64,000 bases of DNA from Bifidobacterium sp. WK041_4_12 (GTDB lineage: Bacteria > Actinomycetota > Actinomycetes > Actinomycetales > Bifidobacteriaceae): NCBI RefSeq assembly GCF_041080795.1, contig NZ_CP129674.1, positions 1,984,001 to 2,048,000 of the forward strand, given 5' to 3'. The position numbers were made by a program, and so were the translations under genes. Shown here in pieces: positions 18,107 to 27,418 of this stretch; position 1 is the first letter of the stretch; every line of letters starts with the position of its first letter. The notes under the pieces were generated by a model. That model was not told where the DNA came from. It did not search any database and saw only the letters and a list, made by a program, of their open reading frames with translations.

Positions 18107-18601
18107 ATGGCATCAACATTTGAAGTGGTTGTCGAAATCCCACGTGGATCACGCAACAAGTACGAAGTAGATCATGAGACTGGCCGCATCAAGCTGGATC
18201 GCACCCTCTTCACTTCTATGGGATATCCGGACGATTACGGATACATTGACGGCACCTTGGGTGAAGACGGCGATCCCTTGGATGCCTTGGTCATGATTCC
18301 TGATTCAGTCTTCCCGGGATGTGTGGTGGAATGCCGCGCAGTGGGTCTGTATCACATGGTTGACGAGGCCGGTGGCGACGACAAGGTGCTGTGCGTTCCT
18401 GCCGATGTCCGCTTCGACGACATCAAGGACGTTGACGACGTCTCCGAATTCCACAAGGCGGAGATCAAGCATTTCTTCGAGCAGTACAAGGCTCTTGAGC
18501 CAGGCAAAGAGGTCCAGCCTGGAGATTACTGGACCAATGCAGAAGAGGCAGAGCAGCAGATTGCGGCTTCCGTAAAGCGTCTCGCCGATTCAGAGAAGTA
18601 A
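18107..18601 (+). CDS. ppa: Inorganic pyrophosphatase
   Basis: Cytoplasmic family I enzyme hydrolysing pyrophosphate to two phosphates, which pulls biosynthetic reactions forward. The 164-residue protein has the family core: EIPRGSRNKYEVDHETG, the YPDDYGYIDGT block, and the metal-binding DGDPLDALVMI with its aspartates. AAGGAGACG precedes the ATG. A strong intrinsic terminator lies 28 bp after the stop. The gene appears monocistronic, 119 bp after glgE. Confidence 0.97.
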   Translation: MASTFEVVVEIPRGSRNKYEVDHETGRIKLDRTLFTSMGYPDDYGYIDGTLGEDGDPLDALVMIPDSVFPGCVVECRAVGLYHMVDEAGGDDKVLCVPADVRFDDIKDVDDVSEFHKAEIKHFFEQYKALEPGKEVQPGDYWTNAEEAEQQIAASVKRLADSEK

Positions 18602-18628
18602 TCCCACTCTGTTCTCGTAACAGTCTCA

Positions 18629-18675
18629 CCTGTGGCTGTCGAAATCGATGATTTCGACAGCCACAGGCTTTTTTG
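18629..18675 (+). terminator. Intrinsic terminator of ppa
   Basis: CCTGTGGCTGTCGAAATC pairs over 18 bases with GATTTCGACAGCCACAGG (ending 18667), with a very short loop, followed by CTTTTTTG. A classical Rho-independent terminator. Confidence 0.93.
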
Positions 18676-18984
18676 TTGCCTTTTTTGAATTGAAGCCGTG
18701 AAAACTGGACTTTTTCAACCCATCTCAAGCCAAATATTCGAAGTTATACTGCAAAAAGGCAACAAAACACGATGACGTGTCGCAATATGAAGCTTGACGG
18801 GTAGAACATCCAAGCGTCGAGGGGTAGTCGTTTTTGGCCTTGCAGTAGGGCTCAGAGGCTATTACTGTTCCGGTCATATGTGGTGGACCACTAAAGCCCG
18901 TCACCGTATTAAATCCACACAGCTTACAAACCAATGCAGCTAGCGACGTTTTAATACCAATTTCACTATGTGAATGGAGTTATC
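18676..18984. other. Gene-poor spacer upstream of mntP
   Basis: About 310 bp between the ppa terminator and mntP with no convincing gene. GGGGTAGTC near 18820 recalls the start of the yybP-ykoY manganese riboswitch that often precedes mntP, but I could not fold the rest to that consensus. GTGGTGGACCAC near 18880 is an imperfect palindrome. The mntP promoter must lie here. Confidence 0.5.
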
Positions 18985-19575
18985 GTGCTATTTGAAATGC
19001 TTGCTATTTCATTAGGTGTCTCAATGGATGCCTTCGCTGTATCAATAAGCAAGGGTCTGAGCATCCGACGCACCACCGCGCGCCAATGCCTCACCGTCGC
19101 TCTGTGGCTGGGCGGATTCCAGGCGCTTTTCCCCCTCTTCGGATACTTTGCCGCAGCGGGCTTCCGCTCCTATATCACTTCCATAGATCACTGGATCATC
19201 TTTGGCTTGCTTTCAGCCTTGGGTGTGAACATGATCCGCGAGGCGCTTGCTGTCCAGAGCGACGAGAAGCACAGGGTTGCATCCTCATTCGGCTGGCGCT
19301 CGATGCTGCCACTCGCGATAGCCACCAGTATCGATGCCTTCGCTGTGGGCATTGGCATCTCAGTGGTTTCCGAGGGCATATGGCCCATTATCATCAGCAT
19401 CGGCATCATGACGGCCGCCATGTCCGTTGCAGGTCTGCAGATCGGCAATGTCTTTGGTGCACGCTGGCGCAAACCTGCACAGATTTGCGGTGGAAGCGTG
19501 CTGATTCTCCTCGGTCTTGAAATACTACTGGATCATCTAGGCTTCTTTGAAGCGTTGCGATCAATCCTCTTCTAG
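18985..19575 (+). CDS. mntP: Manganese efflux pump MntP
   Basis: Six-helix membrane protein exporting Mn2+. The 196-residue product has the two paired signatures of the internal repeat, SLGVSMDAFAVSISKGLS near the N-terminus and ATSIDAFAVGIGIS in the second half, with the membrane aspartates that bind manganese. GTG at 18985 was chosen because GGAG lies five bases upstream and the product then begins LFEMLAISLGVSMD, like the family; an in-frame GTG at 18970 would add five residues. The stop codon lies inside a 12-bp tandem duplication. Confidence 0.92.
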   Translation: MLFEMLAISLGVSMDAFAVSISKGLSIRRTTARQCLTVALWLGGFQALFPLFGYFAAAGFRSYITSIDHWIIFGLLSALGVNMIREALAVQSDEKHRVASSFGWRSMLPLAIATSIDAFAVGIGISVVSEGIWPIIISIGIMTAAMSVAGLQIGNVFGARWRKPAQICGGSVLILLGLEILLDHLGFFEALRSILF

Positions 19576-19603
19576 AAGCACTCTTAGAAGCACTCTTAGA
19601 AGC
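19573..19603. repeat. 12-bp tandem duplication at the mntP stop
   Basis: TAGAAGCACTCT occurs at 19573-19584 and 19585-19596, then a partial copy. The first copy begins with the TAG stop of mntP, so the duplication places further in-register TAG codons just downstream. Confidence 0.8.
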
Positions 19604-19644
19604 CTTCACGTACTTGTCCAGAGTCCCCATGCCCCGTGCACGGC

Positions 19645-20448
19645 TCAGAACAGCAGATAGAACACGGACACGCTGAGGAGATAGAACGCTATCCCAGCGA
19701 ACATGACGGGCAGCATCGCAACGCCAAACCACGACCCCGGCTCGTCAGCCCTGATATCGCGCCACCATAGAGTCGCGGCAACGCCGATTGCAACCAGGAT
19801 GACCAATGCAAGCACTATCACCATGACCAACGCCGTCGCACGCCGACTCTGATAACCGTCAGCAAGCATTCGCATCAGGAAGGCGAAAAATGGCCAGCCG
19901 CCTGCAGCAACGCATGCGACTGAACCAAAAATGCTTTCTGACAGTGAACGGATGAGATGAGTTCTCTCACGTCTTGTCATCTGAAGAACAAAGCCAATGA
20001 TGACCAGTACGGTCACCAGAACGACAACAACCGCCGCCCATGAAAGCAGACGCCTCTCTCGTTCACCAAAGGCGGATGGAGTGAGCAGGGAATGCAGCTG
20101 CATGGCAGCAAACACCAGCGAAATCAGCCCTGCAATGCCAGCGACTATTCGACCAATCCACTCGACCACAAGATCGCCACCTGCAGCGTTTGAAGTCTTG
20201 AATGGCCACCATGCGATGAACAGCGCGAGCAGCACCACTCCGGCAGCCAGGCTCCAGACAACCGCTCCCAGCCCAGGCAGCAGCAAGGTGCAGGCAAAGC
20301 TTCCCAGCAGCATAACAAGATAGAAAGCGAACTGAACGCCTGCAACCTTGCCCGTCAATGCCTTCTGCATCGTCTTCATCACCCTGTACCAGAGAGAGGT
20401 GGAGGAAGTCTTGTCACGCCTGTTTACCCGCACTTTGCCTTCAACCAT
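19645..20448 (-). CDS. Uncharacterised polytopic membrane protein
   Basis: A 267-residue protein of unknown function with about seven hydrophobic helices (VQFAFYLVMLLGSFACTLLLPG, VVWSLAAGVVLLALFIAWW, IVAGIAGLISLVFAAM, AAVVVVLVTVLVIIGFVL and three more). The N-terminus is basic and cytoplasmic-looking (EGKVRVNRRDK). ATG at 20448 (MVEGK) has TGAGG upstream; one at 20478 is also in frame. It converges with mntP and is divergent from glnR. I recognise no catalytic motif and propose no function. Confidence 0.7.
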   Translation of the reverse strand: MVEGKVRVNRRDKTSSTSLWYRVMKTMQKALTGKVAGVQFAFYLVMLLGSFACTLLLPGLGAVVWSLAAGVVLLALFIAWWPFKTSNAAGGDLVVEWIGRIVAGIAGLISLVFAAMQLHSLLTPSAFGERERRLLSWAAVVVVLVTVLVIIGFVLQMTRRERTHLIRSLSESIFGSVACVAAGGWPFFAFLMRMLADGYQSRRATALVMVIVLALVILVAIGVAATLWWRDIRADEPGSWFGVAMLPVMFAGIAFYLLSVSVFYLLF

Positions 20449-20707
20449 GGTGTCAGCCTCAACATTCCTTGCAATCACAGGCTACAGCTCTAGGCTCATA
20501 CTCCTGGAGCTCAGACCCTTTCCTGTGTAACAATGTAGCGTGAACTGTCCACAAGGGCTTGTACAAATGCAAGAAACCCTATGAGAACTCCAGGCCACGA
20601 GAAAATGAACGCATCGTGAACGGGGCATCTTCCACAGGTTTCTCAAGACTGTACAATTGAACTGCTTCATCAAGAATGGCAGTTCTTACATACTAAGGGG
20701 AACCAAC

Positions 20708-21469
20708 GTGACCGACTTGACGCTGATGACGTTTGCAGCAGATCCTGCGTCCGTACTCCCTTCGCTTGCCTTGCTTTCTCACCGCGTCCGTGTGCTGCCG
20801 ATGGATGCCGCATCGTTGGTGAAGATGCCAGAAAATACCATTCTGTTTCTCGACGCTCGAGATGATCTGGCAACCGCAAAGACCTTATGCAATCTCATCA
20901 GGGCCTCAGGCCTGTCCACACCGGTGTTGCTCATTCTCACCGAAGGTGGTTTCACGGTGGTCAACTCCTCGTGGGGCATTGCCGATGTGATCGTGAATTC
21001 CGCATCTCCGGCTGAAGTCGAGGCAAGGCTGCGCATCATATCGGAGCACAGCACAGGCAACGATACCGTCAGAACCAAATCGCAGCAGGTCAGCTCCCAC
21101 AACGACGATGGGCAGATTCGTTCCGGCGAGCTCATCGTGGATACCAACGGCTATACAGCAAGCCTCTTTGGCCGTCCAATCGACCTGGCATACAAGGAAT
21201 TCGAACTGCTGAAATACTTGGTACAGCATCCGGGAAGGGTGTTCACCCGCGCTCAGCTTCTTCAGGAAGTGTGGGGATACGACTACTATGGCGGCACTCG
21301 CACCGTTGATGTGCATATCAGAAGGCTGCGCGCCAAGCTCGGTGGCGAATACGAACACCTTATCGGGACCGTCCGCAACGTAGGATATCGCTTTGATCCT
21401 CCAGAAGGCAGCGAGCGCGAGGCACAGGCTCAGGAACAGGCAAAGCAATCAAGTCATTCGGAGCAGTAA
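20708..21469 (+). CDS. glnR: GlnR-type nitrogen regulator (OmpR/PhoB winged helix)
   Basis: Transcription factor with a receiver-like N-terminal domain and a C-terminal OmpR winged helix. The order ILFLDARDDLATAKTLCNLI, VLLILTEGGFTVVNSSWGI, SPAEVEARLR and then FELLKYLVQHPGRVFTRAQL and DVHIRRLRAKLG closely follows streptomycete GlnR, the orphan regulator of nitrogen assimilation. GTG at 20708 follows AAGGGGAA and gives 253 residues. The C-terminal tail is rich in E, Q, A and S. No sensor kinase gene is adjacent, as expected for orphan GlnR. Target promoters cannot be assigned here. Confidence 0.88.
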   Translation: MTDLTLMTFAADPASVLPSLALLSHRVRVLPMDAASLVKMPENTILFLDARDDLATAKTLCNLIRASGLSTPVLLILTEGGFTVVNSSWGIADVIVNSASPAEVEARLRIISEHSTGNDTVRTKSQQVSSHNDDGQIRSGELIVDTNGYTASLFGRPIDLAYKEFELLKYLVQHPGRVFTRAQLLQEVWGYDYYGGTRTVDVHIRRLRAKLGGEYEHLIGTVRNVGYRFDPPEGSEREAQAQEQAKQSSHSEQ

Positions 21470-21511
21470 CCTGATTGTTCAACATTTTTTTAGGCAAGGA
21501 CGGCACAGAGT

Positions 21512-22189
21512 TTGGCAAGGGAGACTCGGCAGCAGCGCAGTGACCGCATCCATGCGGATTATGACATTCTCACGAAGCTGTATCCTGACGCGCATTGCAG
21601 CCTCAACTTCGATTCCCCGTTCCAACTCGTCGTGGCAACGGTGTTAAGCGCCCAGACCACTGATATCGGCGTGAACAAGGTGACGCCAACGCTGTTTAAG
21701 CGCTATCCGACACCTGAAGCGCTTGCGGCAGCGAATCCAGAGGAATTGGAAGACATCATTCATTCGCTGGGTTTTTTCCGTTCCAAGGCGAAGCATCTGA
21801 TAGGGCTTGGCAGTGCTCTGACCACAGAATTCGACGGCATCGTTCCACCGGTGATGGATCAGCTGATCACACTGCCCGGTGTCGGAAGAAAAACCGCCAA
21901 CGTCGTTCTGGGCAATGCCTTTGGCATTCCTGGATTTCCTGTCGACACTCACGTCATGCGCGTCACCGGACGCCTGCGCTGGAGAACCGACTGGCGCTCG
22001 AAGCATCCCGATCCCGTGCATGTGGAACGAGAGATCACGTCGTATTTCCCTCCTGAAGAATGGACCGTGCTCTCCCATCGACTGATCTATTTCGGACGTG
22101 AATATTGCACCGCGCGCAGCAAGGATTGCCGCGAATGCCTGATGCAGGCAGCCCTTGACGCCGCCTCTGGTATACACTCGGCAGTATGA
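21512..22189 (+). CDS. nth: Endonuclease III, incomplete Fe-S cysteine set
   Basis: Base-excision repair DNA glycosylase/AP lyase acting on oxidised pyrimidines. The 225-residue protein has the helix-hairpin-helix LPGVGRKTANVV with the catalytic lysine, VDTHVMRV with the catalytic aspartate, and VLSAQTTD near the N-terminus. The C-terminal iron-sulfur loop should read C-x6-C-x2-C-x5-C; here C199, C206 and C209 are present but position 215 is leucine (codon CTT), so a standard [4Fe-4S] cluster may not form. The start is TTG. It is coupled by an ATGA overlap to the next gene. Confidence 0.93.
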   Translation: MARETRQQRSDRIHADYDILTKLYPDAHCSLNFDSPFQLVVATVLSAQTTDIGVNKVTPTLFKRYPTPEALAAANPEELEDIIHSLGFFRSKAKHLIGLGSALTTEFDGIVPPVMDQLITLPGVGRKTANVVLGNAFGIPGFPVDTHVMRVTGRLRWRTDWRSKHPDPVHVEREITSYFPPEEWTVLSHRLIYFGREYCTARSKDCRECLMQAALDAASGIHSAV

Positions 22190-23805
22190 CCAGCCACCGG
22201 GAAGACAACGAACCAGATCATGGCGGCATTCGCGCCTACGATGCCCCGCAAGGCGATTCCCATCGCAGGAACGGCTTCGTCTCATTCATCATTTTTCTTG
22301 TTATCGTGGCAGGGCTCGGCAGTGTCTGCTGGGGCGGCTGGCTGCTGTACAAACGTAAGGGTGTAAGTTTCGAACACGCAATTTCCATGCCTTCCAAGTC
22401 CGTCACCATCGCCAGCACTTCGGTTCCTCAATCCTTGGATGTGCGCAAAGATTCAGGAACCGGGGTTGAGCAGGCGCTCCTGAACAATGTCTATGAGACA
22501 CTGGTTTCGCAAGATGCGTCAGGTGCTCCGGCACCTGGCATCGCACGATCCTGGACGATATCGTCGGATGGTCGCAGCTACACCTTCCATCTCCATGCGA
22601 GCATGCACTTCTCCAATGGCGATGCTCTCGATGCCTCTGACGTTGTCTGGTCCCTGCAGCAGATCATCACCAGCAAGTTCGTCGGTGCAGACGCTCTTGC
22701 CGATGTGACCGAAGTGTCACATTCGGACGCGTCAACGGTCACGATACGGCTGAAAAGCCCAGACCCTCTGCTGCTGCGGCAGCTCAGTGGGCGTGCCGGC
22801 ATCGTCTATGACAGAACCGGCAAGATCGACTATGCGACGCAGGCTCTCGGCTCAGGACCCTACACGGTGAGCGGCTGGAAACCCGGCACGAAGCTTCAGC
22901 TCACGCTTGACACGAAGTATTGGGGCACTCAGCCTGCGGCTGTCACTCAAGCGACCTTCACATACTTCTCGGATGCTACTGCCATGGTGCATGCCCTGCA
23001 GAGCAGCAAGGTAGACATTGCCACACCCCTAGAACCGGATGCGATGGCGCAGGCGAGCAACGAGGCGAAAGACTCGAGATTCTCGCTGGTCACCGGAAAG
23101 AGCAACGACACACTGGCGCTGGTGTTCAACGCCCGAACGGATTCCGTGCTCTCGGACCAGCGCTTCCGCGAGGCAATTCGCTATATGCTCGACCATGCAA
23201 GCATCGTGGCAGCGCAGCATGGCACGGTAGCAGCCATTGGGGGGCCTCTCTCGCCGCTTGACGAGGGATATCAGGATGAAACCGGGCTCTTCCCACATGA
23301 CACGGCCAAGGGCGCTCAGATGGCCTCGTATTTCTCACCGAGCTATTATCACGGCAGTCTACGATTCATTTACCCGCAATCCTATGGCCCTGCCATCGGT
23401 GCATTGGTGAAGGCGCAACTGGCTGCGGGAGGAGTTCCGGTCACGGTGACGATGGTCAGCGATGCAGATTGGCAGAACACGGTTGAAACGCAGCACGCTT
23501 TTGACATGACCCTCGCACCCATGGCAGGGGCCGAGGATGCAGCCACCTTCGCTGATCCCGCCTCGCTGAGCGGATATGACAGTCCCGACGCACAGCAGGC
23601 ATGGAAAAGCGTCAAGGCATCGAAGAATGATGCAGATTGCTTGAAGAACATGGCCTCATATGCCACAACCGTGGCAACGCAATCGCCCGTCGACTGGCTC
23701 TACGTCTCGACGCCAGTTACGGCATACAACCACACGGTTACGAACGTGCCGTCGAATTCAACTGCCGAATACTTTCCAGTGCGAGGCATAGGCTCTGCTC
23801 AATAA
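22186..23805 (+). CDS. Membrane-tethered solute-binding protein (SBP_bac_5)
   Basis: A 539-residue extracytoplasmic binding protein of the peptide/nickel ABC-transporter family. A hydrophilic cytoplasmic N-terminus of about 30 residues precedes one membrane helix at about 31-55; no lipobox cysteine is seen, so the helix is the anchor. The binding domain begins SVTIASTSVPQSLDV and includes LNNVYETLVSQD, APGIARSWTISSDGRSYTFHL and FSNGDALDASDVVWSL, the family signature. No permease or ATPase gene is nearby, so it either joins a transporter encoded elsewhere or acts as a sensor. ATGA overlap with nth couples their translation. Confidence 0.88.
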   Translation: MTSHREDNEPDHGGIRAYDAPQGDSHRRNGFVSFIIFLVIVAGLGSVCWGGWLLYKRKGVSFEHAISMPSKSVTIASTSVPQSLDVRKDSGTGVEQALLNNVYETLVSQDASGAPAPGIARSWTISSDGRSYTFHLHASMHFSNGDALDASDVVWSLQQIITSKFVGADALADVTEVSHSDASTVTIRLKSPDPLLLRQLSGRAGIVYDRTGKIDYATQALGSGPYTVSGWKPGTKLQLTLDTKYWGTQPAAVTQATFTYFSDATAMVHALQSSKVDIATPLEPDAMAQASNEAKDSRFSLVTGKSNDTLALVFNARTDSVLSDQRFREAIRYMLDHASIVAAQHGTVAAIGGPLSPLDEGYQDETGLFPHDTAKGAQMASYFSPSYYHGSLRFIYPQSYGPAIGALVKAQLAAGGVPVTVTMVSDADWQNTVETQHAFDMTLAPMAGAEDAATFADPASLSGYDSPDAQQAWKSVKASKNDADCLKNMASYATTVATQSPVDWLYVSTPVTAYNHTVTNVPSNSTAEYFPVRGIGSAQ

Positions 23806-23859
23806 CACTGTTCAATAACACTGTTCAATAACACTGTTCAATAACACTGTTCAATAACC
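23800..23859. repeat. 13-bp tandem array at the SBP stop codon
   Basis: CAATAACACTGTT is repeated at 23800, 23813, 23826 and 23839, with a partial fifth copy at 23852. The first copy carries the last codon (CAA) and the TAA stop of the solute-binding protein gene. Confidence 0.9.
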
Positions 23860-23992
23860 AGGCTCCCCCTGAAGCTTCATGGATGCAGGTTCACGATGCC
23901 GCATTCGATTGGGATTGCGCGAATATACGCCTGCCACCTCACTCCTGATGGCGATGATCTCTTTGTCACGCTAAATTCATACACTTGCGTGT

Positions 23993-26770
23993 ATGACTGA
24001 GAAGCAAGGATCAATATCCGCTCAACTGACACCACTCCCCGACCGCGTTGCGGTCGATGGGCTGGAAGCCAAGTGGCAGAAGCAATGGGAAACATCTGGC
24101 ATCTATCAATTCAAGCATAATCGCGAGCGCTCGAAGGTGTATTCGATTGATACGCCGCCGCCCACGGTTTCAGGTCATCTCCACGTCGGCCACGTATTCT
24201 CGTACACGCACACCGATGTCATAGCACGATACAAGCGCATGCAAGGCTATGACGTGTTCTATCCGATGGGATGGGACGACAACGGTCTGCCTACCGAAAG
24301 GCGCGTGCAGAATTACTACGGCGTGCGCGTCGACACCTCACTGCCCTACGATCCCGACTTCAAGCCACCGTTCGAAGGCACCGAAGGCAAGAAGCTCGAA
24401 GCGCGCGATCAGGTTCGCGTCTCACGCCAGAACTTCATTGAACTGTGCGAGAAGCTGACGGCGCAGGATGAACGGCAGTTCGAAGATCTGTGGCGCTCGC
24501 TCGGACTTTCCATCGACTGGACCCAGACCTATCACACCATCGGCGAGCACCCACGCAGAGTCGCTCAGAAGGCCTTCCTGCGGAACCTCGCTCGCGGAGA
24601 GGCCTATCAGCAGGATGCGCCGGGTCTGTGGGATGTCACCTTCCAGACGGCTGTGGCTCAGGCAGAGTTGGAATCTCGCGAATACCCCGGTTTCTATCAC
24701 AAGATAGCCTTCCGCTTTGCAGATGGCACGCCGATCTACATTGAAACGACACGTCCCGAATTGCTTGCCGCCTGCGGAGCCCTGATTGCGCACCCAGACG
24801 ATGATCGGTACAAGCAATACTTTGGTCAGAAGGTGTATTCACCCTTGTTCAAGGTACCTGTGCCCATTCTCGCGCATCCTGCCGCCGAGATGGATAAGGG
24901 CGCCGGCATCGCCATGTGCTGCACCTTCGGCGACGTCACGGATGTCGAGTGGTGGCGTGACCTGAAGCTGCCGACACGTTCGATTCTTCAGCGCAATGGC
25001 CGCATCGTCGGCGACACTCCTGATTGGATCACCGACAGCCACGGCCGTGAAATCTTTGCCGAAACCTCCGGCAAAACCGTATTCACTGCCCGTAAGATCA
25101 TCGTCGACGAACTTCGCGAATCTGGCGATCTTGAAGGCGAGCCAACCCCGACCAAGCGTATGACGAACTTCTATGAGAAGGGCGACAAGCCACTCGAAAT
25201 CGTCACCTCACGCCAGTGGTATCTGCGCAATGGCGGTACTGACGAAGCGCTCAATGCCGAACTCATCAACCGTGGCAAGGAGTTGAACTTCCACCCCGAC
25301 TTCATGCGCGTGCGCTATGACAACTGGGTACACGGATTGAATGGCGACTGGCTGATTTCACGTCAGCGCTTCTTCGGTGTCCCGTTCCCACTGTGGTATC
25401 CGGTCAAGGCGGATGGCGAAACCGATTATGCGCATCCCATCACGCCTGACGAGGCAGAACTGCCAATCGATCCGACGAGCGACGTCCCTGACGGATTCGA
25501 TGCCTCACAGCGCAACCTTCCTGGTGGATTCATCGCCGAAAACGACATCATGGACACGTGGGCAACAAGTTCTTTGACACCTCAGATCGTGACGCATTGG
25601 GCTGAGCCGGGCGAAGAGAATGAGGCGCTGTTCAAAGCCACGTTCCCGATGGATTTGCGTCCGCAAGGTCAGGACATCATTCGCACCTGGCTGTTCAGCT
25701 CAATTGACCGCGCCCATCTTGAGAATCACTGTCTGCCGTGGTCCAACGCCACGCTGTCCGGCTGGATTCTCGATCCCGATCACAAGAAGATGAGCAAGTC
25801 CAAGGGCAATGTCGTGGTGCCCAATGAGCCTATCAAGAAATTCGGTGCCGACGCAGTACGATACTGGGCTTCATCGGCACGTCTGGGACTCGATGCCACC
25901 TATGACGAGGGGCAGATGAAGATTGGTCGCAGACTGGCCATCAAGCTGCTCAACGCCACCAAGTTCGCTCTGGCCATCGGACGTGAAGACGAGCAGCATC
26001 ATGTTGCATCTGCCGCGAAGGTGACATGGAATCCACAGGATGTCACTGAAACCATTGACCGTTCGGTGCTCACCCGCTTGGGCGAGGTGATTGCCGCAGC
26101 CAGCGACTCACTTGAGTCCTATGAGCATTCGAAGGCCTTGGAAACAATCGAGAGCTTCTTCTGGGACTTCTGCGATGACTACATCGAGCTGGCCAAGAAC
26201 CGAGCCTACGGCACTGCCGATGCCACAGGCAAGATTCCCGATGCCGCTGCCGTGCAGTCCGCTCGCACGACGCTGGGTCTTGGATTGGATGCCTTCACAC
26301 GTCTGCTGGCACCGTATCTTCCCTTCTCCACCGAGCAGGTCTGGAGTTGGATGCATGATGGCGCTGGTTCGGTTCATGTCGCTCAGTGGCCCAAAGCCGC
26401 TGTCTATGCCGAAGCAGGCGATGGCGTGAATGCTGCAGTGCTCACCTGGTCAGGCAATGCTCTCGCCGAGCTGCGCAAGATCAAGTCAGAGGCCAAGGTT
26501 TCCATGCGCACACCCATTACCTCCGTAACGTTGAAGCTTCCTGCCGAAGCGGAAGATGCCGTGCGCTCCTCACTGATTGACATAGCAGAGGCCGGTCGAG
26601 TCACAGGCGAAATCACGATAGAAATCGCCTCAACCGCTGATGCAGGTACGGGCGCCAGTGCTGATTCAGATGCGAGTGCTGATTCCGATGCTCAGGATGG
26701 GGACACGCCTTCGATCAAGGTCATTTCCAGCACCCTTGGCGAACCACCGGCGAAGAAGCCTCGCAAGTAA
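23993..26770 (+). CDS. valS: Valyl-tRNA synthetase
   Basis: Class I synthetase charging tRNA-Val. The 925-residue protein has the HIGH-type motif HLHVGH (from residue 62) and KMSKS (599-603), with the editing domain between and the anticodon-binding domain after. GWDDNGLPTERR and FETDVMDTW-like motifs (ENDIMDTWATSS) are present. The C-terminal tail is a low-complexity stretch rich in A, D, S and T, ending PPAKKPRK. It is followed by a long hairpin shared with the convergent chorismate mutase gene. Confidence 0.96.
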   Translation: MTEKQGSISAQLTPLPDRVAVDGLEAKWQKQWETSGIYQFKHNRERSKVYSIDTPPPTVSGHLHVGHVFSYTHTDVIARYKRMQGYDVFYPMGWDDNGLPTERRVQNYYGVRVDTSLPYDPDFKPPFEGTEGKKLEARDQVRVSRQNFIELCEKLTAQDERQFEDLWRSLGLSIDWTQTYHTIGEHPRRVAQKAFLRNLARGEAYQQDAPGLWDVTFQTAVAQAELESREYPGFYHKIAFRFADGTPIYIETTRPELLAACGALIAHPDDDRYKQYFGQKVYSPLFKVPVPILAHPAAEMDKGAGIAMCCTFGDVTDVEWWRDLKLPTRSILQRNGRIVGDTPDWITDSHGREIFAETSGKTVFTARKIIVDELRESGDLEGEPTPTKRMTNFYEKGDKPLEIVTSRQWYLRNGGTDEALNAELINRGKELNFHPDFMRVRYDNWVHGLNGDWLISRQRFFGVPFPLWYPVKADGETDYAHPITPDEAELPIDPTSDVPDGFDASQRNLPGGFIAENDIMDTWATSSLTPQIVTHWAEPGEENEALFKATFPMDLRPQGQDIIRTWLFSSIDRAHLENHCLPWSNATLSGWILDPDHKKMSKSKGNVVVPNEPIKKFGADAVRYWASSARLGLDATYDEGQMKIGRRLAIKLLNATKFALAIGREDEQHHVASAAKVTWNPQDVTETIDRSVLTRLGEVIAAASDSLESYEHSKALETIESFFWDFCDDYIELAKNRAYGTADATGKIPDAAAVQSARTTLGLGLDAFTRLLAPYLPFSTEQVWSWMHDGAGSVHVAQWPKAAVYAEAGDGVNAAVLTWSGNALAELRKIKSEAKVSMRTPITSVTLKLPAEAEDAVRSSLIDIAEAGRVTGEITIEIASTADAGTGASADSDASADSDAQDGDTPSIKVISSTLGEPPAKKPRK

Positions 26771-26779
26771 CTCAGCAAT

Positions 26780-26850
26780 CGGCATGCCAGTGCGATTCAG
26801 ACAGCAGTGTGATTCAGTCGCGATGCTGTCTGAATCACACTGACATGCCG
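26780..26850. terminator. Long bidirectional terminator hairpin
   Basis: A 27-base arm (26780-26806) pairs with 26824-26850 with two C/T-type mismatches, leaving a 17-base loop that itself contains another GTGTGATTCAG. It lies between the convergent valS and chorismate mutase genes and can serve both. Confidence 0.75.
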
Positions 26851-26895
26851 AATTTCTTGAGACCGTGCCGCTTCAGCCGGTCTCGATGTCAGGTC

Positions 26896-27300
26896 TCACG
26901 CAAAGACGTCAAGGACACCGGGGTCACCTCCAGCATCGGCTATGCGCTTATGACGTTTTTTCGCTTCGGTGACCACGAATTCGCGATACATCTCGGCAAT
27001 TTCCGGATCGAGTCCTGCTGCCTCTGCGATGCTGTGCAAGCGAGCGATCTGGCGCTCCTCGCGTTTATAGTCCGCTGGAGCGAATCCAGCCTGAGCTTTC
27101 ACCACGCCAACCCTGGAAGTATATTTGAACCGTTCTGCAAGCAAGGACACGATTGCAGTGTCAACGTTGTCGATTGACTGTCTCAACTCTTTTATCTGCG
27201 CCACCGAGCGTGCCGTCTCCGGATTCTCTGCAGCCATGTGACGGTCAATCGTGGTGGAATGCTCTTCTTCGTGTTCGTCTTCGTGTTCAGATTCGCTCAT
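26896..27300 (-). CDS. Chorismate mutase
   Basis: Small AroQ-type enzyme converting chorismate to prephenate for phenylalanine and tyrosine. The 134-residue product has the all-helical core: ELRQSIDNVDTAIVSLLAERF (about 38-58), the R/K residues in VGVVKAQAG, YKREERQIARL and MYREFVVTEAKKRHKR. The N-terminus before it is acidic and histidine-rich (SESEHEDEHEEEHS), which is unusual for the family. ATG at 27300 is chosen, but no strong RBS precedes it and ATG at 27237 is an alternative. Two DAHP synthase genes at 58-60 kb feed the same pathway. Confidence 0.88.
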   Translation of the reverse strand: MSESEHEDEHEEEHSTTIDRHMAAENPETARSVAQIKELRQSIDNVDTAIVSLLAERFKYTSRVGVVKAQAGFAPADYKREERQIARLHSIAEAAGLDPEIAEMYREFVVTEAKKRHKRIADAGGDPGVLDVFA

Positions 27301-27418
27301 GAACTCAAGAATAGCTTCCGGCTTCAACCATTCTCAATGCCCCTTACGCACAATGTCCCCAACACCTTGATTACGGCATTGAGGACATGGTGGAGGCAAT
27401 CCTTACGGAATCAGAGGC

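Noticed and set aside
18725..18934. Cysteine-rich 69-residue minus-strand frame upstream of mntP
   Set aside because: No RBS, no known family, and it occupies the region needed for the mntP promoter.
18790..18960. yybP-ykoY manganese riboswitch before mntP
   Set aside because: GGGGTAGTC recalls the conserved start, but the later conserved segments of the aptamer could not be found and no convincing fold with a downstream terminator was seen.
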